Shown piece by piece: positions 1 through 5,980 of a DNA stretch of 8,123 nucleotides (position 1 is its first letter; each line of letters begins with the position of its first letter). Location: the NCBI GenBank assembly GCA_025458985.1, contig JALORM010000106.1, positions 1-8,123 on the forward strand, given 5' to 3'. Below the pieces are notes generated by a model. It ran no database searches. It saw only the letters and a list, made by a program, of their open reading frames with translations, and had not been told where the DNA came from. Source of the DNA: Paracoccaceae bacterium. Its GTDB lineage: Bacteria; Pseudomonadota; Alphaproteobacteria; Rhodobacterales; Rhodobacteraceae. The position numbers and the translations under genes were made by a program.

Positions 1-68
1 GTCGCGGTGTCGACCAGCGCGAGCTTGGCGTTGGTCTTGCCGATGTCGATCACCGCGACCCGGCTCAT
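1..68 (-). CDS. rhaK: Rhamnulokinase-type FGGY carbohydrate kinase, N-terminal part only
   Basis: Only the first 22 codons are inside the window and the gene runs off the left edge. The visible protein begins MSRVAVIDIGKTNAKLALVD. DIGKTNAK fits the phosphate-1 loop (DxGxTxxK) at the N-terminus of ASKHA-fold sugar kinases of the FGGY family. The ATG at 68-66 overlaps the mutarotase stop in an ATGA junction. No purine-rich ribosome site precedes it, so translation probably depends on coupling to the upstream gene. From its place at the end of a rhaSTPQ-mutarotase operon I infer the RhaK-type kinase that phosphorylates L-rhamnulose at C1 in the cytoplasm. In R. leguminosarum this kinase is also needed for efficient rhamnose uptake. 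The family call is firm. Substrate specificity rests on context, because no substrate-binding residues are visible. Confidence 0.83.
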   Translation of the reverse strand, partial: MSRVAVIDIGKTNAKLALVDTA

Positions 69-379
69 GGCATGTGAAAGACCGTCTTGAGCGGCGTGAC
101 GACCGGCGAATTGTCGGCATGCGTCTCCATGATGTCGGCCATGTGCGCCCACCAGCGTTGCATGACGGGGTGGCGGGGCAGATCGTCCATGCCGTGGTCG
201 TCGGTCCGCCACAGCACCCCGAACAGCACGCCCGTCCCCTCGTCGAGGTGGATCGAATAGTCGCTGACGCCGGCCTCCCTCAGCAGCGCCGTCAGCTCGG
301 GCCAGATCGCGTCGTGGCGCCGGCGGTATTCCTCGGCCGCGCCGGGGTTGAGGCGCATGGTGAAGGCGTGCTTCTCCAT
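65..379 (-). CDS. rhaM: L-rhamnose mutarotase
   Basis: This cytoplasmic enzyme interconverts the alpha and beta anomers of L-rhamnose so that the isomerase receives its preferred form. It is named RhaM (YiiL) in E. coli and RhaU in R. leguminosarum. The 104-residue product matches E. coli RhaM in length and collinear motifs: HAFTMRLNP near the start, EEYRRRHDAIWPEL at about 16-29 including the active-site Tyr and His, RWW in the second half, and DNSPV followed by VFHMP at the end. I chose the ATG at 379 rather than the in-frame GTG at 391. It coincides with the start of the E. coli protein, has GGAG at 389-386 six bases upstream, and overlaps the rhaQ stop as TGATG. The stop overlaps the kinase start by four bases. 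The family call is very secure. Confidence 0.95.
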   Translation of the reverse strand: MEKHAFTMRLNPGAAEEYRRRHDAIWPELTALLREAGVSDYSIHLDEGTGVLFGVLWRTDDHGMDDLPRHPVMQRWWAHMADIMETHADNSPVVTPLKTVFHMP

Positions 380-1362
380 CACCGTCTCCACATCGCCCAG
401 AGCCGCGGCAGCGCGATCACCGCGATCAGTAGGAGCCCCACGAAGATCGACATCACGATCCCCGGCACGTTCAGCAGGCCGAACCCGAAGGTGACAAGGC
501 CCATCACGAAGGCCGCGATCACGACGCCGGGGATGGTGCCCGACCCGCCCAGGATGTTGACGCCGCCCAGCACGACCATGGTCACGACCTCAAGCTCCCA
601 CCCCGTCGCGATCGAGGGGCGCGTGGACCCGAGCCGCGAGGTGAGACACACGGCGGCAAGGCCCGACATCAGCCCGGTCAGCAGGAACAGCACGAACTTG
701 ACCCGCGCGACCCGGATCCCCGAGAACAGCGCGCCGGTGGGGTTGTTGCCGATGGCGTAGACCGCCCGGCCGAACGAGGTCTTGTGCAGGACCACGGCGT
801 AGACGGCCGCCAGCACGGCGAAGAGCGCGAATTCGAAGCTGATGACCCACCAGACGTAGCCCTGCCCGAAATAGGCGAAGCCGGGCGGGTAGCCGGTATA
901 GGCCTTGTCTCCCAGCACGATGAACGAGATGCCCCGGAACAGGCTCATCGTGCCGATGGTGACGACAATGGAGGGCAGCCCCAAGCCCGTCACCAGAAGC
1001 CCGTTGATCGCGCCGCAGAGAAGCCCGGTGCCCAGCCCGATCAGCACCAGCACCGGCACCCCCGCCCCCACCTGTGCCGCCGCGCCCATCGCGGTCGAGG
1101 CAAGCGCGATGATCGAGGCCACCGACAGGTCGATCTCGCCCGCGATGATCAGCATCGCCATGGCGAAGGCGATCATCGCCTTCTCGGTGAAGTTGAAGGT
1201 CGCGTCGCTGAGGTTCCAGGCGCTGAGGAAGTAGGGCGAGGCGAAGCTGTTGACGATGAAGACCGCGATCGCCACGGCCAGCAGCAGCGACTCCCAGCTT
1301 TTCAGCGCCCGGGCGGCGGGGCTTTGCAGCCGGTCGGGAATGTGGCGGGTCGCGTCTGTCAT
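379..1362 (-). CDS. rhaQ: Rhamnose ABC transporter, permease subunit RhaQ
   Basis: This is an inner-membrane permease of the ribose/rhamnose (BPD_transp_2, CUT2) class, 327 residues, normal for the family. About ten hydrophobic segments can be picked out, roughly at 26-44, 62-80, 82-98, 103-125, 130-150, 171-192, 220-243, 256-275, 278-298 and 300-320. The typical GEIDLSV motif is at about 75-81, VTIGTMSLFRGI at 134-145, and the conserved loop GWELEVVTMVVLGGVNILGG at 254-273. It should pair with the sister permease RhaP to form the channel driven by RhaT. The start is the ATG at 1362, which overlaps the rhaP stop (ATGA). The frame stays open far upstream through rhaP, but that extension has no permease sequence and is a GC-rich artefact. 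Assignment to RhaQ rather than RhaP rests on gene order. Confidence 0.92.
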   Translation of the reverse strand: MTDATRHIPDRLQSPAARALKSWESLLLAVAIAVFIVNSFASPYFLSAWNLSDATFNFTEKAMIAFAMAMLIIAGEIDLSVASIIALASTAMGAAAQVGAGVPVLVLIGLGTGLLCGAINGLLVTGLGLPSIVVTIGTMSLFRGISFIVLGDKAYTGYPPGFAYFGQGYVWWVISFEFALFAVLAAVYAVVLHKTSFGRAVYAIGNNPTGALFSGIRVARVKFVLFLLTGLMSGLAAVCLTSRLGSTRPSIATGWELEVVTMVVLGGVNILGGSGTIPGVVIAAFVMGLVTFGFGLLNVPGIVMSIFVGLLLIAVIALPRLWAMWRR

Positions 1363-2339
1363 GGGGCGGCCTCGGCGCGCCTGAGGATGATGCGCCCCTT
1401 CGCCCGGCGCGCCCGGGCGTTGAAGGCGACCGCGATCACGATGGCGCTGCCCGAGATCGCAAGCTGCCAGAAGGGCGAGATGCCGACGACCGGCAGGGCA
1501 TTCTTGACGATGCCCAGAAACAGCGCACCCAGCACTGCGCCGAGGACCGTCCCCGCGCCCCCGGCGATCGAGATGCCGCCGATCACGCAAGCTGCGACGA
1601 CCTCGAGCTCGAAGCCCCCGGCGATGTCGACATAGGCGATGGAATAGCGCGCGACCCAGAGGTAGCCCGTCAGGCCCGCAAGCGTCCCCGAGATCACGAA
1701 GGCCCAGAACTGTGTCCGCCCCACGTTCAGCCCGGCATAGACCGCCGCATGCGGGTTGCCGCCGACCGCATAGAAGGCCCGGCCCAGCGGCGCGCGCGCC
1801 ACCACCAGCAGGAACAGCGCGGCCACCGCCAAGGCAATCCAGGCCAAGACCGGCAGCCCGAGGATCACGGTGCGGGGAAAGCCGGTGAAGGCGGGGCTCA
1901 TCTGGTGGGCGTTGATCCAGGTGCCGTCCGAGATCACGAAGATGAGCCCCCGGAAGATCGTCATCGTGCCCAGCGTCACCACGATGGGCGGGATCGACAG
2001 CTTCCAGACCAGAAGGCCGTTGAGCGCGCCGAGGCAGGCGCCCATGGTCATCGCAAGGGCGAGGATCGCCGCAACCGGCAAGCCGGGCATCGCCACGTTC
2101 AGCATGGCGCAGACCATGCCGGTCAGCGCAAGGTTCGCCGCCACCGACAGGTCGATGCAGCGCGTCAGGATGACCAGCGCCTGCCCCACCGCGAGGATGA
2201 TGAGCGGCGCGGTATCGTTCAGCACGCGCGCGAGGTTGCCGGGTGTAACGAAACTGGGAAAGCGGCTGGCGATCACCGCCAGAAGGGCCGCGATCACCGC
2301 GACCAGTAGCGCCTCGCGCGATTTCAGGACGCCGCTCAT
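1359..2339 (-). CDS. rhaP: Rhamnose ABC transporter, permease subunit RhaP
   Basis: This is the first of two paralogous inner-membrane permeases, 326 residues, of the CUT2 sugar transporter type. The signature RCIDLSVAANLALTG is at 60-74, VVTLGTMTIFRGL at 120-132, and GGFELEVVAACVIGGISIAG at 241-260, the last being the conserved cytoplasmic region expected to contact the ATPase. Hydrophobic segments lie at about 10-27, 42-58, 65-82, 88-112, 116-136, 158-180, 209-230, 243-260, 263-282 and 288-306. The C-terminal tail is short and basic, rich in Arg and Lys, as expected for a cytoplasmic end. The ATG at 2339 overlaps the rhaT stop by four bases, and its own stop overlaps rhaQ by four. It presumably forms a heterodimer with RhaQ. 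Naming as P is from order in the rhaRSTPQUK arrangement. Confidence 0.92.
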   Translation of the reverse strand: MSGVLKSREALLVAVIAALLAVIASRFPSFVTPGNLARVLNDTAPLIILAVGQALVILTRCIDLSVAANLALTGMVCAMLNVAMPGLPVAAILALAMTMGACLGALNGLLVWKLSIPPIVVTLGTMTIFRGLIFVISDGTWINAHQMSPAFTGFPRTVILGLPVLAWIALAVAALFLLVVARAPLGRAFYAVGGNPHAAVYAGLNVGRTQFWAFVISGTLAGLTGYLWVARYSIAYVDIAGGFELEVVAACVIGGISIAGGAGTVLGAVLGALFLGIVKNALPVVGISPFWQLAISGSAIVIAVAFNARARRAKGRIILRRAEAAP

Positions 2340-3898
2340 GTCGCAGCCCCCTGCGCGGCGCCAATTCCCGCGGCATGGCGCACCAGCGTCTCGGGCGTCA
2401 GGTCCGCGCCGCTAAGCTCGGCCGCGATCAGGCCCTCGCGCATCACGATCACACGGTCCGACATGCCCAGCACCTCGGGGATTTCCGAGCTTACCATGAC
2501 CACCGCCAGCCCCTCTGCCGCCAGTTCCGCCATGAAGGCATGGACCGCGGCCTTCGATCCGATGTCGATGCCCTTGGTCGGCTCGTCCAGGATGATGACG
2601 CGCGGCTTGGTCGCCAGCCACTTGGCGATGACCACCTTCTGCTGGTTGCCGCCCGAGAGGTTGCCCACGTCCTGGTCGAGAGCGGCGGCCCTGAGGTCGA
2701 GCCGCCCGGCGTACTGGCGGGCAAGCGCGAATTCCCGGGCAAGCCGCAGGAAGCCGTTGCGCGACGTGCGCGACAGCGACGGCAGCGTCACGTTCTGGAA
2801 GATCGGCAGGCCCGCGACGGTTCCCTGCTTGCCCCGGTCCTCGGGCACGTAGACGATCCCGGCCGCAATGGCGTCGCCCGGCGCGCGGATCGTGACCGGA
2901 CGGCCGTCGACCTCGACCGTACCCGAGGCGGGACGCGTGATCCCGAAGACAGCCTGCATGAGCTCGGACCGCCCTGCCCCGACGAGGCCGTAGAAGCCCA
3001 GGACCTCGCCCCGGCGCAGCGTGAAACCGATCCGGTCGAACTCGGTCGCGTGGCAGAAGTCGCGCACGCGCAGCACCTCGTCGCCGATCCGGTGGGCACG
3101 GGCAGGAAAGATCTGGTCGACAGACCGCCCGACCATCATCCGCACCAGGTCGTCCTCGCTGACCTCGGCGATCAGGCCCGATCCGACATGCTCGCCGTCG
3201 CGGAAGACGGTGTAGCGGTCGGCGATACGGAACACCTCGTCGAACTTGTGGCTGATGAAGAGGATCGCGCGCCCCTCGGCCTTCAGCCGCTCGACCAGGT
3301 CGTAGAGTTCTTCGATCTCGGTCTGGCTGAGGGCGGCGGTGGGCTCGTCCATGATGACGACGCGCGCATCGACCGACAGAGCGCGGGCGATGGCGACAAG
3401 GTGGCGCGACGCGATGCCGAGGTCCTTCAGCGGCATGCGCGGGTCGATCCGCGCACCGATCCGGGCGAGGATCGCCGCCGCCTCGCGGCGCATCGCGGGC
3501 CGGTCGATCAGGCCGAAGCGGCCGCGCGGAGCGTGGCCGAGGAAGATGTTCTCGGCCACCGACAGCTCGTCGAACAGCACCGTTTCCTGGTGGATCGCGG
3601 TAATCCCGGCTGCCGCCGCGTCGCGGGCGGCTGCGAAGCGGACCGGGCTGCCGGCAACCTCGATGCCCCCCGCATCCGGCCGGTAGATGCCGGTCAGGAT
3701 CTTGACCACGGTGGACTTGCCGGCGCCGTTCTCGCCCACCAGCGCGGTCACCTGCCCCGCGAACAGCTCGAGCGAGACCCCCGACAGCGCCTTGACGCCC
3801 GGAAAGCTCTTGCTGACGCCGGCAAGGCGCAGGACCGGCGCGGTCGCCGGGCGCGGGGCCGCCGCCGCGTCGGCCGGGTGTGGCGCGGTCTGAAGCAT
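2336..3898 (-). CDS. rhaT: Rhamnose ABC transporter, tandem ATP-binding protein RhaT
   Basis: This 520-residue cytoplasmic ATPase has two fused nucleotide-binding domains, the normal layout for RbsA/XylG/RhaT proteins. Domain 1 has Walker A GENGAGKST (55-63), Q-loop HQET (103-106), a degenerate signature GIASRHLVAIARAL (161-174), Walker B VVIMDEP (180-186) and switch His217 in ISHKF. Domain 2 has an altered Walker A, GLVGAGRSE (304-312) with Arg for the catalytic Lys, a canonical LSGGNQQK signature (414-421), Walker B VIILDEP (434-440), and Ser471 (VSSE) where a switch His would sit. Probably only the composite site pairing Walker A of domain 1 with the domain 2 signature hydrolyses ATP. It powers RhaPQ. 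The ATG at 3898 has no strong Shine-Dalgarno sequence and lies 22 bases after a strong stem-loop. It should not be confused with the unrelated E. coli RhaT proton symporter. Confidence 0.94.
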   Translation of the reverse strand: MLQTAPHPADAAAAPRPATAPVLRLAGVSKSFPGVKALSGVSLELFAGQVTALVGENGAGKSTVVKILTGIYRPDAGGIEVAGSPVRFAAARDAAAAGITAIHQETVLFDELSVAENIFLGHAPRGRFGLIDRPAMRREAAAILARIGARIDPRMPLKDLGIASRHLVAIARALSVDARVVIMDEPTAALSQTEIEELYDLVERLKAEGRAILFISHKFDEVFRIADRYTVFRDGEHVGSGLIAEVSEDDLVRMMVGRSVDQIFPARAHRIGDEVLRVRDFCHATEFDRIGFTLRRGEVLGFYGLVGAGRSELMQAVFGITRPASGTVEVDGRPVTIRAPGDAIAAGIVYVPEDRGKQGTVAGLPIFQNVTLPSLSRTSRNGFLRLAREFALARQYAGRLDLRAAALDQDVGNLSGGNQQKVVIAKWLATKPRVIILDEPTKGIDIGSKAAVHAFMAELAAEGLAVVMVSSEIPEVLGMSDRVIVMREGLIAAELSGADLTPETLVRHAAGIGAAQGAAT

Positions 3899-3920
3899 CG
3901 GGGGTATCCGTCTGGCAAGG

Positions 3921-3953
3921 GACGGCCCGGCGCGTCGGCAGCGCCGGGCCGTC
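3921..3953 (-). promoter_or_regulatory. Intercistronic stem-loop between rhaS and rhaT
   Basis: GACGGCCCGGCGC (3921-3933) and GCGCCGGGCCGTC (3941-3953) are exact reverse complements, giving a 13-bp GC-rich stem with a 7-base loop. On the transcript it begins five bases after the rhaS stop and ends 22 bases before the rhaT ATG. No run of U follows, so it is not a standard intrinsic terminator. Hairpins placed just after a binding-protein gene in ABC transporter operons are known to protect the upstream mRNA from 3' exonucleases and to lower expression of the distal genes, malE-malF being the classical case. I infer the same role here: more RhaS than RhaTPQ. Confidence 0.75.
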
Positions 3954-3958
3954 GGGCC

Positions 3959-4957
3959 TCAGAAGATCGACTTGAACTCGTCGATGTTCGAGGCGTCGTA
4001 GACGAAGGGATCGGCCATCGCGCCCTCGGAATTGTCGTCAAGCGTCAGCGTGCCCATCCGGCCCATCGGGATCGTCGCCCCCGGTCCTGCCTCGGCCGCC
4101 CCGGTCGCCAGCTGGTAGGACAGCATGGCCGCCGAGTAGCCCAGGTCGATCGGGTTCCAGATCGCGAAGGACTTCGACGCGCCCGACTCGATCGCGCCCG
4201 CCATCTCGGAGGGCAGGCCGAGGCCGGTCACGTTCACCTGGCCGACCTTGCCGGCATCCTCGACCGCGCGCGCGGCCGCGACGATGCCGACGGAGGTCGG
4301 CGCGATGATCGCGTCGAGGTCGGGATAGGTCTGCATCAGACCCTGGGCCTCGCGGTAGGACTTGTCGGCGAGGTCGTCGCCGTAGACGGTGCCGACCACC
4401 TCGATGCCGGGATAGTTCGGCAGAACCTTGTTCATCTCCTCGATCCAGGTGTTCTGGTTCGTCGCCGTGGCCGAGGCCGACAGCACCGCGACCTGCCCGC
4501 CCTCGGGCAGATTGTCGGCCGCCATCTTGATGATCATGTTGCCGATCAGCGCATTCGACGACGGGTTGAGGTGCAGCTGCCGGCCCTCGGGCGCGACGCC
4601 CGAATCCCAGCTGATGACGGTGATCCCGCGGTCCATCGCCCGCTTCAGTGCCGGCACCAGCGCGTCGCGGTCGTTGGCCGAGACGGCGATGGCGTCGACC
4701 TCCTGCGCGATCAGTGCGTTGATCACCTCGATCTGGCCCTCGGCGGTGGTGTCGGTCGGGCCGGTATAGATGATCTCGACATTGCCGAGCTCGGCCGCGG
4801 CCTCCTCGGCGCCCTTCGCGGCCGCCTCGAAGAATCCGATGCCAAGCGCCTTGACGACCAGCGCGATGCGCACGGTCTCCTGCGCCTGGGCTGCGCCGCC
4901 CGCCAGCGCCAACGCCGCGATGGCGGTGCCTGCGAACAGTCTTCTGGTGATGCTCAT
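3959..4957 (-). CDS. rhaS: Rhamnose ABC transporter, periplasmic substrate-binding protein RhaS
   Basis: This is a periplasmic sugar-binding protein of the type I (ribose-binding-like, Peripla_BP_4) family, 332 residues before processing. A clear Sec signal peptide is present: a positively charged MSITRR start, an Ala/Leu-rich core at about 7-21, and an AQA motif at 23-25 with cleavage expected after residue 25. The mature part starts ETVRIALVVKALGIGFFEAA, the usual first strand and helix. Later conserved stretches include VDAIAVSANDRDALVPAL, GITVISWDSG and LDAIIAPTSVG. The ATG at 4957 was chosen because it starts the signal peptide and follows GGAGG eight bases upstream; the frame remains open further upstream into rhaR sequence, which is not part of this protein. 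It sits 38 bases after rhaR and is followed by a strong stem-loop. It captures L-rhamnose for RhaTPQ. It is unrelated to the E. coli RhaS activator of the same name. Confidence 0.93.
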   Translation of the reverse strand: MSITRRLFAGTAIAALALAGGAAQAQETVRIALVVKALGIGFFEAAAKGAEEAAAELGNVEIIYTGPTDTTAEGQIEVINALIAQEVDAIAVSANDRDALVPALKRAMDRGITVISWDSGVAPEGRQLHLNPSSNALIGNMIIKMAADNLPEGGQVAVLSASATATNQNTWIEEMNKVLPNYPGIEVVGTVYGDDLADKSYREAQGLMQTYPDLDAIIAPTSVGIVAAARAVEDAGKVGQVNVTGLGLPSEMAGAIESGASKSFAIWNPIDLGYSAAMLSYQLATGAAEAGPGATIPMGRMGTLTLDDNSEGAMADPFVYDASNIDEFKSIF

Positions 4958-4995
4958 GCCTTCGTCCTCCCTGACTGAGCGTTCGTATCCTGCGC

Positions 4996-5793
4996 TTACC
5001 CCGAACGGGTCTCGGCCCGCCCCACGGGGGCGACGATGACCCGCACCTCGGCTGCCTCGAGCATGGCGGCCGCGCGGTCGGGGATGCCGTCGTCGGTGAT
5101 TACCGTGTCGATCCGGTCGAGCGGGCACAGCACCAGGCTCGACCGGGTACCGAACTTACTGCTGTCGACCAACACCACCAGCTCGTCGGCCCGGCCCATC
5201 AGCTTTTCCTCGGCCTGGATCAGCAGCGGGTCGGCCTCCATCAGGCCGAGCGGCCCGAGGCCCTGCGCCCCCATGAACATCCGCCGCGCATAGAAATTCC
5301 GCGTCACGTCGTTCTCGAAGGGCGACAGGATGATGTTCTGTTCCCGGTAGATCGCGCCCCCCGGCAACATCACGGTGTTCTTGGAATGCTTGAGCAGATG
5401 CTCGGCGATGGGGAACGAGTTGGTGAAGACCTGAAGGCGCCGGGTCGCCAGCGGATGGACCATCTGGAACGTCGTCGTGCCGCCGTTGACGATGATCGAC
5501 TCGCCGTCCTCGCACAGGTCCACTGCCGCCCGGGCGATGGCCTGTTTCTCGTGGATGCGGATCGTCTCGTTCACCGCGAAGGTCCGGCCCGCGAGGCCCA
5601 CGAACTGCGGCGGCGCGATCGCCTCGGCGCCGCCCCGGACCCGGCGCAGCTTCTTCTGGACATGCAGCGTGGCGATGTCGCGGCGGATCGTTGCTTCCGA
5701 CACGCCGGTCAGCCCGCAGAGGTCGGGCACCGTCACCACCGGCCGGTCCTGGACCGCCGACAGGATGACGCGATGGCGCTCGGACTCGTGCAT
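4996..5793 (-). CDS. rhaR: DeoR-family transcriptional repressor of the rha locus
   Basis: This 265-residue regulator has the two-part DeoR layout. The N-terminal winged helix-turn-helix lies at about 5-57, with TVPDLCGLTGVSEATIRRDI (21-40) as the HTH and KKLRRVRGGA (47-56) as the wing. A DeoR_C sugar-phosphate sensor domain of the ribose-5-phosphate isomerase fold spans about 75-235, with NGGTTTFQ (103-110), TNSFPIAEHLL (124-134), LPGG (143-146) and VDSSKFG (209-215). The start at the ATG 5793 is preferred over the GTG at 5835. It follows a GGAGGGAGGG stretch, and homologues begin near the HTH. It is the first gene of the minus-strand operon. It divergently faces rhaD across an inverted-repeat region, so it probably represses both units including its own. 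By analogy with R. leguminosarum RhaR it should be a negative regulator; the inducer is likely a rhamnose intermediate. Confidence 0.92.
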   Translation of the reverse strand: MHESERHRVILSAVQDRPVVTVPDLCGLTGVSEATIRRDIATLHVQKKLRRVRGGAEAIAPPQFVGLAGRTFAVNETIRIHEKQAIARAAVDLCEDGESIIVNGGTTTFQMVHPLATRRLQVFTNSFPIAEHLLKHSKNTVMLPGGAIYREQNIILSPFENDVTRNFYARRMFMGAQGLGPLGLMEADPLLIQAEEKLMGRADELVVLVDSSKFGTRSSLVLCPLDRIDTVITDDGIPDRAAAMLEAAEVRVIVAPVGRAETRSG

Positions 5794-5836
5794 TTCGACC
5801 CTCCCTCCGCCGGACGGTGGGTGGATTCGCCACACC

Positions 5837-5842
5837 TGTCAA
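5837..5842 (-). promoter_or_regulatory. Candidate -35 box for the rhaR-S-T-P-Q-M-K operon
   Basis: Read on the minus strand this is TTGACA, a perfect sigma-70-type -35 hexamer, lying 43 bases upstream of the rhaR ATG. The position 17 bp downstream (5819-5814) reads CACCGT, a poor -10 box, so only the -35 is convincing. It forms the outer half of one operator arm, so a bound repressor would block it directly. Confidence 0.45.
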
Positions 5843-5903
5843 TCAGAATTTGTCACGATCAATCATGCTGCAGCGCAGAATGCGCGGGAATGATCGTTTC
5901 TGA

Positions 5904-5909
5904 TTGACA
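5904..5909 (+). promoter_or_regulatory. Candidate -35 box for the rhaD-rhaI operon
   Basis: TTGACA, a perfect -35 hexamer, sits 71 bases upstream of the rhaD ATG, at the outer end of the second operator arm. It mirrors the box used for rhaR. The expected -10 position about 17-18 bp downstream (around 5927-5933) is GC-rich, with CAGCCT at best, so the -10 is uncertain and the start point cannot be fixed from sequence. Confidence 0.45.
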
Positions 5910-5967
5910 AGACCCCGCCCCGCCCCGCAGCCTGCGCCTGCCATCGAAGGGACGGCGCCGCGCGCCG

Positions 5968-5975
5968 AAGGGAGG
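5968..5975 (+). promoter_or_regulatory. Ribosome binding site of rhaD
   Basis: AAGGGAGG is a near-consensus Shine-Dalgarno sequence. It is five bases from the ATG at 5981 but only two from the in-frame GTG at 5978, so it decides the start in favour of 5981. Confidence 0.8.
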
Positions 5976-5980
5976 ATGTG

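Larger units (their letters stand above)
5837..5909. promoter_or_regulatory. Putative RhaR operator: perfect 12-bp inverted repeat with inner repeats
   Basis: TGTCAATCAGAA (5837-5848) and TTCTGATTGACA (5898-5909) are exact reverse complements centred at 5873. Inside them ACGATCA (5855-5861) and TGATCGT (5891-5897) form a second inverted pair. TCAATCA occurs at 5839 and again at 5859, 20 bp apart; TGATCG and TGATTG start at 5891 and 5901, 10 bp apart. Spacing in steps of about one or two helical turns fits several repressor subunits on one face. The segment is AT-richer than its surroundings and is the only gap large enough to control both transcripts. DeoR-family repressors commonly bind multiple repeats, so I assign it to RhaR by position. 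Confidence 0.75.

Noticed and set aside
1363..2376. Upstream extension of the rhaQ frame that would make a 665-residue protein.
   Set aside because: The extension is out-of-frame rhaP sequence with no membrane segments. rhaQ has a proper ATG at 1362 overlapping the rhaP stop.
3921..3953. Rho-independent terminator ending a rhaR-rhaS transcript.
   Set aside because: The stem is strong but no T-run follows it on the minus strand, and the downstream transporter genes need the same transcript. It is treated as an mRNA stability element instead.
2375..4978. An 867-codon open frame on the plus strand, antisense to rhaT and rhaS.
   Set aside because: Its product is rich in Arg, Asp, Gly and His with no domain pattern. 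It is the mirror of two well-identified minus-strand genes in GC-rich DNA, where long antisense frames are expected.
4958..5128. Upstream extension of rhaS giving a 389-residue protein.
   Set aside because: It would place a signal peptide in the middle of the protein. The ATG at 4957 has GGAGG at good spacing and begins the signal peptide.
5911..5965. GC-rich stretch with CCCCG repeats and short palindromes upstream of rhaD, considered as a riboswitch or attenuator.
   Set aside because: Only short palindromes such as CGGCGCCG are present, with no extended pairing, leader peptide or terminator. It is likely plain GC-rich 5' leader.
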